This document shows positions 24,072 through 32,909 of a DNA stretch of 64,000 nt, one piece after another. Location: assembly GCF_902497555.1 (NCBI RefSeq), contig NZ_CABVGP010000003.1, positions 2,046,001 through 2,110,000 of the forward strand, read 5' to 3'. The notes under the pieces were generated by a model. That model was not told where the DNA came from, did not search any database, and was given only the letters and a program-made list of their open reading frames with translations. The position numbers and the translations under genes were made by a program. Each line of letters opens with the position of its first letter. The first letter of the stretch is position 1. Source of the stretch: Amycolatopsis camponoti (lineage in GTDB: Bacteria; Actinomycetota; Actinomycetes; Mycobacteriales; Pseudonocardiaceae).

Positions 24072-24527
24072 GTGCCCCCGCGATCACTCGATCTCAAGTG
24101 GCCCACGGTGGCGATCCCCGCCGCGGCGGGTGTGCTCGTCGTACTGCTGGCCTGGCTGGCCGGCCCGGGGCTGCTGGGCATCTCGAACGACGACGTGGGC
24201 GCGCCGGTGCGGGCCGAGGTCACCAAGCCGGCGCCGTGCGACCGGCCGGACGCGGTCGAGACCGTGAAGTTCACCGTCGCGGGCAAGACGCACGAAGGCA
24301 CCCTGAACGGCTGCGGGCACGGCCAAGGCGAGCGGGTCGACGTCGGCGTCCCGGAGGTGCTGCCCGACCAGGGGACGGTCACGGTCCGCGTCGCGGACAC
24401 CTCGGCGGGCGCCTCGGACGCACGGCGCCCGGTCGGCCTGTTCCTGCTGGTGTTCGCGTGCTTCTCGGGCGGGATGTTCGTCTACCTGTGGTTGAGCATC
24501 CCGCTGCGACCCAAAACAGCTAGCTGA
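24072..24527 (+). CDS. Conserved hypothetical membrane protein
   Basis: A 151-residue protein with one membrane helix near the N-terminus (about residues 12-35), an extracytoplasmic beta-rich middle with two cysteines (C56 and C81, a possible disulfide), and a second helix near the C-terminus (about 117-140). I recognise no named family. GTG at 24072 gives MPPRSLDLKWPTVAI. It stands alone between the potassium channel and a convergent metallopeptidase whose stop overlaps it by 8 nt. Confidence 0.65.
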   Translation: MPPRSLDLKWPTVAIPAAAGVLVVLLAWLAGPGLLGISNDDVGAPVRAEVTKPAPCDRPDAVETVKFTVAGKTHEGTLNGCGHGQGERVDVGVPEVLPDQGTVTVRVADTSAGASDARRPVGLFLLVFACFSGGMFVYLWLSIPLRPKTAS

Positions 24528-25596
24528 CCTCGGACGACGGCGCCGCGAAGGTGTTGCAGTCGGAGATCCGGTTGCTCGTCGCGCCCGCCCGCCACCAGGA
24601 CGCGTAGTGCGCGTTCGTCCCGTGGTCGTGGCTGCGGGAGGTGTTGTCGCCGCGGGTCTCCTGGTCGTTCCAGGCCTTGTTGTACATGTCGCGGCTGATC
24701 GTGCCGCCCTGGTCGACGTGCGCGCCGAGGAACATGCCCGAGAAGCACTGGGCCTGCAGCTCCTTGCGCCGCGACATCTCGAGCCCGGCCGGGCTGTTCT
24801 GGCCGGCCTCGTAGATCTTCTGCCAGGCCGCGTCCATCAGCCCGGCGACCTCCTGCACGTGGTGGCCGTACTCGTGGGCGAACAGGGCCAGGTAGACGCC
24901 GGGGTTGTTGCCGTACTGGTCGGTCTGCAGCCCGCGGAACGGGACGTACAGGTTGTTTTCGCAGTAGTACGCGGCGGTCGCGATGCCGACCTGGATGGTG
25001 CCGCACTCGGTCTCGAAGCTCGCGCCCGTCGGGAAGTGCAGCGCGGGCGGCGTGAACGGCAGGTGGTAGGCCTCGAGGAACGGGCCCCACGCCGCGTCCA
25101 GGCACTTGCTGGCCGCGGTGAAGAACGCTTCCGCGCCCGCCTGGGTGCTCTGCCACGCCGGCAGCGTGCAGACGCGGTTCTGCAGGCCGGCGTTCGGGTC
25201 CTGCAGGATCGGGTGGTCGGCCAGCTTGAGGATCTTCTGCGGGCCGGTCGCGCTGGGCGCGGAGGTCTCGGACGGGGGGCTCGACGCCGAGGCCGGAGCG
25301 CCCGCGCCGCCGGGCTGCAGCGGCGAAGGGACGTCTTGGGACGACGGCGTGTCCCGGAAATTCGCGTTGGCCAGCGGGGTCTCGCCGCGGTTGAGGGCGA
25401 CGATCGCGACCAGCCCGAGCACCAGCACGGCGACCGCGCCGAGGCACACCCCGATCACCGCGGCGGGAGACCGGCGACGCGGCGCGGACACGGTGTGCGG
25501 GCGGCCCAGCCAGGGAAGATCCGGTTGCGCATCCGGCACCGGCGGCGGCTGGACGGTTCCGCGAGGCGGTACCTGGCCGTGGGGCGGTTGCGTCAC
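24520..25596 (-). CDS. Membrane-anchored neutral zinc metallopeptidase (PF04228-like), copy 1
   Basis: A 358-residue protein: Pro-rich cytoplasmic N-terminus (MTQPPHGQVPP), one membrane helix (about residues 45-70), a Ser/Pro linker, then an extracytoplasmic peptidase domain. The zinc site is HEYGHHVQ (about residue 240), with a likely third ligand glutamate in ELQAQCFSGMFLG (about 290). The substrate is unknown. The GTG at 25596 was chosen because the paralogue at 33905 also begins MTQ before a Pro-rich tail; an upstream in-frame GTG (25680) would add an unconserved segment. This copy and its paralogue bracket the MoxR/DUF58/SpoIIM cluster. Confidence 0.85.
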   Translation of the reverse strand: MTQPPHGQVPPRGTVQPPPVPDAQPDLPWLGRPHTVSAPRRRSPAAVIGVCLGAVAVLVLGLVAIVALNRGETPLANANFRDTPSSQDVPSPLQPGGAGAPASASSPPSETSAPSATGPQKILKLADHPILQDPNAGLQNRVCTLPAWQSTQAGAEAFFTAASKCLDAAWGPFLEAYHLPFTPPALHFPTGASFETECGTIQVGIATAAYYCENNLYVPFRGLQTDQYGNNPGVYLALFAHEYGHHVQEVAGLMDAAWQKIYEAGQNSPAGLEMSRRKELQAQCFSGMFLGAHVDQGGTISRDMYNKAWNDQETRGDNTSRSHDHGTNAHYASWWRAGATSNRISDCNTFAAPSSEVS

Positions 25597-25789
25597 TAGG
25601 CAGTCCCGAAGGGTCTCGGTACGGACCGGGGGTACCCGATCCCGCCATTCAGCATATCGGGGGAATGGGGCCTCTCGCACCCGTCCGTGCGCACGGTGTC
25701 ACCGCGAACGGACGTCACCCCAGGTCTGGCCGGGTGCGACCGGCTCTGAAAGAGTGTTGCCAACCAGGTACCGCAGGCGAGGGGCTTCG

Positions 25790-26989
25790 ATGACAGACAC
25801 CGGTGGCGCGCCCGGCGACAAGGGCGACGACACGCCGACACCCAGCCAGGGCGTCCCGCGGATTCCCGCCCCCGGATCGGGTGATTCGAAGCCGGCCGAA
25901 GACCACTCCGCGTCACCGGCGACGCCGCCGCGCGGGTGGCAGCCGCCGGACGCCCAGGCGACCCCGGGACCGGCGACCCCGCCGGGCTGGGAGCGGCCGC
26001 CGACCCCGCCGACATCGCCGACACCACTGCCGCCGTACGGCGGGCAGCAGTACCAGCAGCAGTACCAGCAGCCGGGGGGCTGGAGCCCGCACGGGCTCGG
26101 CAAGCCCGGCGTGATCGCGCTGCGGCCGCTCAACATCGGCGACATCCTCGACGGCGCGATCACCGCGATCCGCCGGCACCCGCTGCTGATCCTCGGCATC
26201 GGCGCGGTGATGGCGGTGCTCACCGCCGGGATCACGTTCCTGGTGCAGAAGTACGTGATCGCCGACTTCGAGAACCTCGCCACGACGGCGACCCTCGGCC
26301 CGGGCGCGACCGACGAAGAAGTGCGCGACCTCGTCTTCGGCACCTTCGGCGACCTCTTCCTCGTGCTGATCCCGACGCTGCTGATCTCGACCCTGCTGCT
26401 GGCGATCACCACCGGCCTGATGGCCACGGTGATGGGCCGGGCCGCGCTGGGCCGCGAGGTCACCTTCGGCATCGCGTGGCGCGAGCTGCAGCCGCGGCTG
26501 TTCCCGCTGCTCGGCGTCGCGTTCGTGTACGCGCTGGTCACGACGCTCGGCCTGATGCTCTGCATCGTCCCCGGCGTGCTGGCCTGGGTGTTCTGGGCGC
26601 TGGCCGTGCCGGCGCTCGTGCTCGAGCGCGGGACGTTCCGCGAGGCGTTCGCGCGGTCGATCAAGCTGGTCGGCGGCGCGTTCTGGCGGGTGCTGGGCAT
26701 CCTGCTGCTGGCGCGGCTCATCCAGTCGCTCTTCGAGAACATCATCCAGCTGCCGTTCGCCCTCGGCACCGGCGTCTTCGACCAGGTGCTCAACCCGGGC
26801 AAGGTGACGCTGCCCAGCACGGGTGACCTGCTGCTGCAGTCGGCCGGGCAGATCGTCTCCGGCACCATCGCGATCCCGTTCGTCACGCTGGTCACCGTGA
26901 TCGTCTACCTCGACCAGCGGATGCGCCGCGAAGGCATGGACATCGAGCTGGCGCGCGCGGCCGGCGTGCAGCCGCCGCAGGCATGGTGA
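25790..26989 (+). CDS. Multi-pass membrane protein with Pro/Gln-rich cytoplasmic N-terminus
   Basis: A 399-residue protein. Residues 1-105 are disordered and rich in Pro, Gly, Thr and Gln (including a YQQQYQQ stretch). The rest has about six hydrophobic helices (starting near residues 130, 185, 235, 260, 300 and 350), with NIGDILDGAITAIRRHP before the first and YLDQRMRREGMDIEL near the end. This resembles the DUF7847/glycerophosphoryl-diester-phosphodiesterase membrane-domain group found ahead of DUF4129 genes in actinobacteria. GGCGAGGGG precedes the ATG at 25790. It overlaps the DUF4129 gene by 7 nt and heads the operon running to 31016. Confidence 0.75.
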   Translation: MTDTGGAPGDKGDDTPTPSQGVPRIPAPGSGDSKPAEDHSASPATPPRGWQPPDAQATPGPATPPGWERPPTPPTSPTPLPPYGGQQYQQQYQQPGGWSPHGLGKPGVIALRPLNIGDILDGAITAIRRHPLLILGIGAVMAVLTAGITFLVQKYVIADFENLATTATLGPGATDEEVRDLVFGTFGDLFLVLIPTLLISTLLLAITTGLMATVMGRAALGREVTFGIAWRELQPRLFPLLGVAFVYALVTTLGLMLCIVPGVLAWVFWALAVPALVLERGTFREAFARSIKLVGGAFWRVLGILLLARLIQSLFENIIQLPFALGTGVFDQVLNPGKVTLPSTGDLLLQSAGQIVSGTIAIPFVTLVTVIVYLDQRMRREGMDIELARAAGVQPPQAW

Positions 26990-27624
26990 CGCTGGTCCTC
27001 AGCGACGTCCCGGTCGACATCGACCGGGACGCTGCCCGCCGTGCCGCCGCGGAAGAGCTGACCGACCCGAAGTACCGGGACGCGCAGCCGAACTTCCTGC
27101 AGCAGATCGGGCAGTGGCTCGGCGAGCAGCTGGAAAAGCTGCTCAACGGCGTTTCGTCCGTGGTCCCGGGCGGGATCTGGGGCGTGCTGCTCGTCCTCGT
27201 GCTGCTGATCGTGCTCGTCGTCGTGGTCCGGCTGCGCACCGGCAAGATCGCCCGGACGTCCCGGGCCGGCGGGACGGTCTTCGGCGGCCAGCGCCGGAGC
27301 GCCGACGACTACCGCCGCTCGGCCGCCGAAGCCGCGGCCGCCGGCCGGTACGACGACGCTGTCCGCGACCGCTTCCGCGCCGTCGTGCGGGCCCTGGAGG
27401 AACGCGCGCTGCTCGACGCCCGCTCCGGCCGGACCGCGGACGAGGCCGCCGCCGAAGCCGGGACCCTGCTGCCGAACGTCGCGGCGGAACTGCGGGACGG
27501 CGCGCGGCTCTTCGACGACGTCCACTACGGCGGCCGCGAAGGCACCGAAACGGCGTACCGGACGCTCACCGAGCTGGACGAACGCTGCCGCCGCGAACGG
27601 CCGGTCGCCATGGCGGGCTCGTGA
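26983..27624 (+). CDS. DUF4129 domain-containing membrane protein
   Basis: A 213-residue protein with one central membrane helix (about residues 63-83, VPGGIWGVLLVLVLLIVLVV). It has a short extracytoplasmic N-terminal part and a cytoplasmic DUF4129 domain with DYRRSAAEAAAAGRYDDAVRDRFRAVVRALEE-type helices and the HYGGREGTETAYRTL tail typical of the family. DUF4129 proteins accompany MoxR/DUF58 systems. The start overlaps the preceding stop and the end overlaps the next GTG. Confidence 0.85.
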   Translation: MVTLVLSDVPVDIDRDAARRAAAEELTDPKYRDAQPNFLQQIGQWLGEQLEKLLNGVSSVVPGGIWGVLLVLVLLIVLVVVVRLRTGKIARTSRAGGTVFGGQRRSADDYRRSAAEAAAAGRYDDAVRDRFRAVVRALEERALLDARSGRTADEAAAEAGTLLPNVAAELRDGARLFDDVHYGGREGTETAYRTLTELDERCRRERPVAMAGS

Positions 27625-28760
27625 GCACCTCCGTTTCGCCGGACGTGCGCCGGATCTGGCGCGGTGCGCGGATCCCGCTCGCCCTGGTCGCGCTGATCTT
27701 CGCCGCCGGGGCCCTGCTCCTGCTCGGCCGCGGCGAGCAGACCCACGGCGCGCTCGAACCCGGCTCGTACGAACCCGGCGGCGCCCACGCGCTCGCGCAG
27801 CTCCTGCGGGACCAGGGCGTCGACGTCCGGACCGCGCACACCGCCGACGAAGCCGACGACGCGCTCAGCGAAGACGCGACGCTGCTGGTCACCCAGCCCG
27901 ACCTCGTCCCGGCGAAGCGGCTCGACGCGCTGCGGCAGCACGCCGCGGACGTCGTCTTCGTGACGCCGGGAGCCCCGACGCTGCACGACTCGCTGCCGCT
28001 GGTGCGCCCGGTCGGCCAGAGCGACACCGGCACCCTGAGCCCGCAGTGCACGGTCGCCGCGGCCGTCGCGGCGGGCGACGTCACCCTCGGTGGCATCGGG
28101 TACGCCTCGCCCGGCGCGCGGTCCTGCTACCCCGGCGAAGACGGCGGCGGCACGCTGCTGCAGCTCGCCGACGCGGGTGGCACGACGACACTGCTCGGCT
28201 CGCCCGCCCCGCTGACCAACTCGCGGCTCGCCGACGAGGGCAACGCCGCGCTCGGGCTGCACCTGCTGGGCGGGCACCCGAAGCTCGTCTGGTACCTGCC
28301 GTCCACGACCGACCCGGCGCTGGACGATACCCGTAAGTCGATCTTCGAGCTGATCCCCGACGGCTGGTACTACGGTGCGGCGCAGGCGTTCATCGCCGTG
28401 GCGCTGCTGGCGCTGTGGCGGGCGCGCCGGCTCGGCCCGGTGGTCACCGAGCCGCTGCCGATCGTCGTGCGCGCGGCCGAAACCGCCGAAGGGCGCGCCC
28501 GGCTGTACCGGCGGGCGAAGGCCGCGGGACACGCGGGCGAGACGCTGCGGGAAGCGGCGCGGAGCCGGCTGCGGACCGTGCTGGGCCTGCCGCGCGACGC
28601 CGACGCGGCGGCGCTGGTGACCGCGGTGAGCGCGCGCACCGGACGGCCGGCCAACGACATCGGCGCGGTGCTCCACGGCCCGCCGGTGCCGGACGACCCC
28701 GCGCTGGTCCGGCTGGCCGGCGAACTGGACAGGGTGGAACGAGAGGTGGGGCGATCTTGA
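27621..28760 (+). CDS. DUF4350 domain-containing membrane protein
   Basis: A 379-residue protein with an N-terminal membrane helix (about residues 15-35), an extracytoplasmic DUF4350 domain (EPGSYEPGGAHALAQLLRDQGVDV near 50, TLLVTQPDLV near 90), a second helix (about residues 255-272) and a cytoplasmic C-terminal part. It matches the Rv3691-like partner of moxR2. The GTG at 27621 overlaps the DUF4129 stop (GTGA), and the gene ends in a TTGA overlap with moxR, so expression is coupled. Function unknown. Confidence 0.82.
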   Translation: MSTSVSPDVRRIWRGARIPLALVALIFAAGALLLLGRGEQTHGALEPGSYEPGGAHALAQLLRDQGVDVRTAHTADEADDALSEDATLLVTQPDLVPAKRLDALRQHAADVVFVTPGAPTLHDSLPLVRPVGQSDTGTLSPQCTVAAAVAAGDVTLGGIGYASPGARSCYPGEDGGGTLLQLADAGGTTTLLGSPAPLTNSRLADEGNAALGLHLLGGHPKLVWYLPSTTDPALDDTRKSIFELIPDGWYYGAAQAFIAVALLALWRARRLGPVVTEPLPIVVRAAETAEGRARLYRRAKAAGHAGETLREAARSRLRTVLGLPRDADAAALVTAVSARTGRPANDIGAVLHGPPVPDDPALVRLAGELDRVEREVGRS

Positions 28761-29722
28761 CCAGCGAGAACGCGACTGGGGCCCGGGACGCGCTGATCGC
28801 GTTGCGCGCCGAGGTCGGCAAGGCCGTCGTCGGCAACGACGCCGCGGTCACCGGGCTGATCCTGGCGCTGCTCTGCCGGGGGCACGTGCTGCTCGAAGGC
28901 GTCCCGGGCGTGGCGAAGACGCTGCTCGTGCGGGCGCTGGCGGCCGCGCTGGACCTGGAGACCACGCGCGTGCAGTTCACGCCGGACCTGATGCCCGGCG
29001 ACGTCACCGGCTCGATCGTCTACGACGCGCACAGCGGCGAGTTCTCCTTCCGCGAGGGGCCGGTGTTCACGAACCTGCTGCTCGCCGACGAGATCAACCG
29101 GACGCCGCCGAAGACGCAGTCGTCGCTGCTGGAGGCGATGGAGGAGCGGCAGGTCTCGCTCGACGGCAAGACGCGGCCGCTGCCCGACCCGTTCATCGTG
29201 ATCGCCACGCAGAACCCGGTGGAGTACGAAGGCACCTACCCGCTGCCGGAGGCGCAGCTGGACCGGTTCCTGCTGAAGCTGACCATGCCCACGCCGTCGC
29301 GCGAGGACGAGATCGGCATCCTCTGGCGGCACGCGCAGGGTTTCGACCCGCGCAACCTGGCTGCGGCGGGCTTGAAGGCGGTCGCGGGCGCGACGGAGCT
29401 GGCGGCGGCGCGGGAAGCCGTGGCACGCGTGACGATCGGGCCCGAGGTGATCGGGTACGTCGTCGACCTGTGCCGGGCGACGCGGTCGTTGCCGTCGGTG
29501 CGGATCGGCGTTTCCCCGCGTGGCGCCACGGCGTTGCTCGCGGTGACGCGGGCCTGGGCGTGGCTCGCCGGCCGCGACTACGCGACCCCCGACGACGTCA
29601 AGGCCCTGGCTCGGCCCGCGTTGCGGCACCGTCTCGACGTGCGGCCGGAGGCCGAGCTGGAGGGCGTCACCGCGGACGGCGTGCTCGACCGCGTGCTCGC
29701 GTCCGTGCCCGTGCCGCGCTGA
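28757..29722 (+). CDS. moxR: MoxR-family AAA+ ATPase
   Basis: A 321-residue chaperone-like AAA+ ATPase: Walker A GVPGVAKT (about residues 41-48), Walker B NLLLADEINRTPPKTQ (about 108), sensor 1 IATQNPVEYEGTYPLPEAQ (about 150), and an arginine-finger-like segment LDRFLLK. MoxR proteins assist maturation of vWA-containing partners; the next gene (DUF58) is the usual partner. The start is TTG at 28757 overlapping the previous stop, with a GGTGGGG upstream. Corresponds by context to moxR2 (Rv3692). Confidence 0.92.
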   Translation: MTSENATGARDALIALRAEVGKAVVGNDAAVTGLILALLCRGHVLLEGVPGVAKTLLVRALAAALDLETTRVQFTPDLMPGDVTGSIVYDAHSGEFSFREGPVFTNLLLADEINRTPPKTQSSLLEAMEERQVSLDGKTRPLPDPFIVIATQNPVEYEGTYPLPEAQLDRFLLKLTMPTPSREDEIGILWRHAQGFDPRNLAAAGLKAVAGATELAAAREAVARVTIGPEVIGYVVDLCRATRSLPSVRIGVSPRGATALLAVTRAWAWLAGRDYATPDDVKALARPALRHRLDVRPEAELEGVTADGVLDRVLASVPVPR

Positions 29723-29723
29723 C

Positions 29724-31016
29724 ATGGCCGTCACCGGAAGGCTCGGGCTGCTCGCGCTGTTCGGCGCGCTGGTGGTCGGGCTGGTGTGGCCGTCGAAGAC
29801 CGGGATCCTGGCCGTCGGCGGCGTGCTCGTGCTGCTCGTGGTCGTCGACCTCGTGCTGGCCGGAAGCGTGCGGCCGCTGGCTTTCCGGCGGTCGGGCGAC
29901 ACGTCGGTGCGGCTCGGCGAGCCGTGCGAGGTGACGTTGGTCGTCGCGAACCCCGGTGGCCGTGCGGTGCGCGGGCAGCTGCGTGACGCGTGGCCGCCTT
30001 CGGCCGGAGCCGCGGACCGGCACGCGTTGCGCGTCCCGGCCGGGGAACGGCAGGCGCTGGTGACTTCCCTGCGGCCGACGCGGCGCGGCGACCGGACGGC
30101 GGCGCGGGTGACGGTCCGGTCGGTCGGGCCGCTGGGCGTGGCCGCGCGGCAGGGGTCGCACGAGGTGCCGTGGACCGTCCGCGTGCTGCCGCCGTTCCAC
30201 AGCCGCAAGCACCTGCCGTCGCGGCTGGCGCGGCTGCAGCAGCTCGACGGCCGCAGCGCGGTGCTGATCCGCGGGCAGGGCACGGAGTTCGACTCGCTGC
30301 GCGAGTACGTGATCGGCGACGACGTCCGCTCGATCGACTGGCGCGCGACGGCGCGGGCGGCGGACGTGATGGTCCGGACCTGGCGCCCGGAGCGCGACCG
30401 GCACGTGGTGCTGGTGCTGGACACGGGCCGCGTGTCGGCCGGCCGGGTCGGCGACGCCCCGCGCCTGGACGCGGCGATGGACGCGGCGCTGCTGCTGGCC
30501 GTGCTGGCTTCCCGGGCGGGCGACCGCGTCGACCTGCTGGCGTACGACCGTCGCCTGCGGGCCGCGGTGCAGGGTTCTTCGGGGGCCTCCCTGCTGACGT
30601 CCCTGGTGAACGCGATGGCGCCGATCGAGCCGTCGCTGGTCGAGACGGACGCGCGGGGGATGGTCGCGGAGGTGCTCCAGCGCACCCGCCGCCGTTCGCT
30701 GGTGGTGCTGCTGACCGGGCTCGACGCGGCGCCGCTGGAGGAAGGCCTGTTCCCGGTGCTGAGCTCGCTGACCGCGCGGCACGAGCTGATCGTGGCGGCG
30801 GTGGCGGACCCGCGGGTCGCGGAGATGCTCACCGGCCGGGGCGACGCGGAGGCCGTGTACGACGCGGCGGCGGCGTCGCGGACGACGGCGGAGCGGCAGC
30901 GGGTGACCGAACGCCTGGCCCGGCACGGGGTCAGCGTGGTGGACGCGGTGCCGGAGGAGCTGCCGCCGGCGCTGGCGGACCGGTACCTGGCGCTGAAGGC
31001 GGCCGGGCGGCTCTAA
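29724..31016 (+). CDS. DUF58 domain-containing protein (vWA-like, MoxR partner)
   Basis: A 430-residue protein with two adjacent membrane helices at the N-terminus (about residues 7-45), a beta-sandwich region, then the DUF58 signature EYVIGDDVRSIDWRATAR near residue 195 and a vWA-like segment HVVLVLDTGRVSAGR near 228 with a degenerate MIDAS-type motif. It probably sits at the inner face of the membrane and is acted on by MoxR. It starts one base after the moxR stop and is followed by hairpin copy C, which likely ends this transcript. Confidence 0.88.
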   Translation: MAVTGRLGLLALFGALVVGLVWPSKTGILAVGGVLVLLVVVDLVLAGSVRPLAFRRSGDTSVRLGEPCEVTLVVANPGGRAVRGQLRDAWPPSAGAADRHALRVPAGERQALVTSLRPTRRGDRTAARVTVRSVGPLGVAARQGSHEVPWTVRVLPPFHSRKHLPSRLARLQQLDGRSAVLIRGQGTEFDSLREYVIGDDVRSIDWRATARAADVMVRTWRPERDRHVVLVLDTGRVSAGRVGDAPRLDAAMDAALLLAVLASRAGDRVDLLAYDRRLRAAVQGSSGASLLTSLVNAMAPIEPSLVETDARGMVAEVLQRTRRRSLVVLLTGLDAAPLEEGLFPVLSSLTARHELIVAAVADPRVAEMLTGRGDAEAVYDAAAASRTTAERQRVTERLARHGVSVVDAVPEELPPALADRYLALKAAGRL

Positions 31017-31021
31017 AGAGG

Positions 31022-31065
31022 TCGTGAGTGAGAAACAGTGTTCTAACCCTGTTTCTCACTCACGA
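31022..31065. repeat. Dispersed hairpin repeat, copy C
   Basis: Perfect 17-bp arms 31022-31038 and 31049-31065 around TGTTCTAACC. Same orientation and loop as copy B. It begins 6 bases after the DUF58 stop and lies upstream of a separately transcribed secreted-protein gene, a terminator position. Confidence 0.86.
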
Positions 31066-31112
31066 GTGTGGCTGCGGTGGTGCGAGGTGCCCGACCCTGT
31101 TAAGCCCGAAGC

Positions 31113-31877
31113 ATGTGGAAGCTCATGGCCGTGGCACTGGCGATCTCTTCGGCACCCTCGCCGGTTCCGGCGGACGGCGCGCCGGTCTACCTGGCCGACG
31201 GCGGGGGCAAGCTCTCGCTCGCGGTGGCCGACGGCAAGCCCGTGCTGGCCGACGCGGGAGATGCGGGCGCGAAGTGGACCTACGCCGGGCAGCATTTCAC
31301 GAATGTCCAGAGTGGACAGTGCTTGACCGCGGCGAGCCCGGTCGACGGGGTGGCGGTGAAACTGGCGGCCTGCGACGACAAGGACAAGCACCAGACGTGG
31401 CGGCGCGTGGCGGGACTGCCGGGCCTGGTCGAGATCGCGAACGTCGCGACGGCGCGGTGCTTGACCGCGGAGGACGCCGTCCCGGGGGCCCGGCTGTACC
31501 AGGAAGTCTGTTCCCTGACGGGCATCGCGAACACGTGGGCGGCGGGCGGCCGGACGCTGGCGATCCTGTCCGGCAACGGCCAGCGCCTGGCGTCGAAGGA
31601 CCCGGGAACGCCGTTCGTGGTCCGGGTGATCGGCGAAAACGGCCAGCCGGCGGCGGACGTGCCGGTGACGTTCTTCGTCCGCGCGGCTCGCCCGAAGAAC
31701 GCTTTGGTGTTCGAAGGCGGAGGCGAGACGGTGACGGTCAAGACGGGCGCGGACGGAACGGCGTCGAGCCCGAAGCTGGTGCTGACCGAGGTGGGCGAGT
31801 TCGAGGCGCGGTTCGTCGGGACGGCCGGGCTGGAGGACGGGTCGTCGATCGCCTTCGAGGGCTCGTGCCTATGCTGA
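31113..31877 (+). CDS. Secreted ricin-type beta-trefoil protein with C-terminal Ig-like domain
   Basis: A 254-residue predicted exported protein. A short signal peptide (about residues 1-20, cleavage near ADG) is followed by a ricin-B-like beta-trefoil (NVQSGQCLTAAS, KHQTWRRV with the QxW motif, ARCLTAEDAVPG). From about residue 165 comes a bacterial Ig-like (Big_1-type) domain (VIGENGQPAADVPVTFFV, VKTGADGTASSPKLVLTEVG). It may bind carbohydrate at the cell surface; no catalytic domain is visible. ATG at 31113 has no strong ribosome-binding site. The end overlaps the convergent SpoIIM gene by 9 nt. Confidence 0.7.
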   Translation: MWKLMAVALAISSAPSPVPADGAPVYLADGGGKLSLAVADGKPVLADAGDAGAKWTYAGQHFTNVQSGQCLTAASPVDGVAVKLAACDDKDKHQTWRRVAGLPGLVEIANVATARCLTAEDAVPGARLYQEVCSLTGIANTWAAGGRTLAILSGNGQRLASKDPGTPFVVRVIGENGQPAADVPVTFFVRAARPKNALVFEGGGETVTVKTGADGTASSPKLVLTEVGEFEARFVGTAGLEDGSSIAFEGSCLC

Positions 31878-32876
31878 CTCGGGCAGGGCGTCCCCGGCGT
31901 CGCGCGCGTCGAGGTCGCCCACTTCGCCTTCCTTCGCCGCCCGTCTGCCGAGCGTGAAAACGTAGACCAGGAAAGCGATTTCGACCGCGACGCCGATCCC
32001 CACCCGGACCCACGTCGGCCAGCCCGACGGCGTCACGAACGCCTCGATCAGCCCGGACACGAACAGCACGCACGCCAGCCCCAGCGCCATCACCACGACC
32101 GAACGGCCTTGCTCGGCCAGCGCTTTCGTCCGGGAGCGGCGGCCGGGGTCGACCACCGTCCAGCCGAGCTTCAGCCCGGTGCCCGCCGCGATGAACACCG
32201 CCGTCAGCTCCAGGAGGCCGTGGGGGAGCAGGAGGCCGATCATCACGTCGCCGCGGCCGGCCGCGCTCATCGCGCCGATGATCACGCCCGCGTTGAGCGA
32301 GTTCAGCCACAGCGCGCCGATCACCGGCAGGCCCAGCGCGATGCCGAGGAACAGGCAGGTCGCGGCCACCCAGGCGTTGTTCGTCCACACGCGCGCCGCG
32401 AACGACGTCGCCGGGCCCGTCGAGTAGTAGCTTTCCGCCTCGCCGCCGGGCTTGGTCAGCTGGTTGAGCTCGTCCGCGCTGCCGATCGACGCGCGCACGT
32501 TCGGGTCGCCGGCGACCCAGACCGCGATCACGACCATCACCGCGATCGACACCAGCGCGGCCGGGATCCACCAGCGCCGCGAGAGGTACACGGCGGCGGG
32601 GAAGCGGCGCGTGAAGAACAGGGCGACCTCGCGCCACGCGGGGTTGTGCGACCCCGAGATCGCGCTCCGGCCGCGGGCGACCAGCCCGGACAGGCGGCTC
32701 ACCAGGGCCGGGTCGGGCGCGACCGACCGGACGATCGACAGGTGGGTCGCGGTCCGCTGGTAGAGCGTCACCAGCTCGTCGGCCTCCGCCCCCGTCAGCT
32801 TGCCGCCGCGGTGGGTCAGCTCGCCGAGCCGGGACCACTCCGCCGAGTGCGTCGCGACGAAGACGTCCACATCCAC
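31869..32876 (-). CDS. Stage II sporulation protein M (SpoIIM) family membrane protein
   Basis: A 335-residue protein with a soluble N-terminal 100 residues (LVTLYQRTATHLSIVRS) and about five membrane helices after it. The SpoIIM-like core includes FFTRRFPAAVYLSRRWW, NNAWVAATCLFLGIALGLP and LLLPHGLLELTAVFIAAG. In non-endospore actinobacteria these proteins (Rv3694c) accompany moxR2 and RDD genes and are not sporulation proteins in the Bacillus sense. It is divergent from the RDD gene, with only 33 bases between the two starts. Confidence 0.87.
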   Translation of the reverse strand: MDVDVFVATHSAEWSRLGELTHRGGKLTGAEADELVTLYQRTATHLSIVRSVAPDPALVSRLSGLVARGRSAISGSHNPAWREVALFFTRRFPAAVYLSRRWWIPAALVSIAVMVVIAVWVAGDPNVRASIGSADELNQLTKPGGEAESYYSTGPATSFAARVWTNNAWVAATCLFLGIALGLPVIGALWLNSLNAGVIIGAMSAAGRGDVMIGLLLPHGLLELTAVFIAAGTGLKLGWTVVDPGRRSRTKALAEQGRSVVVMALGLACVLFVSGLIEAFVTPSGWPTWVRVGIGVAVEIAFLVYVFTLGRRAAKEGEVGDLDARDAGDALPESA

Positions 32877-32909
32877 GAGGTCAGCCTATCCGTCGCTACG
32901 CTGGGCCGT

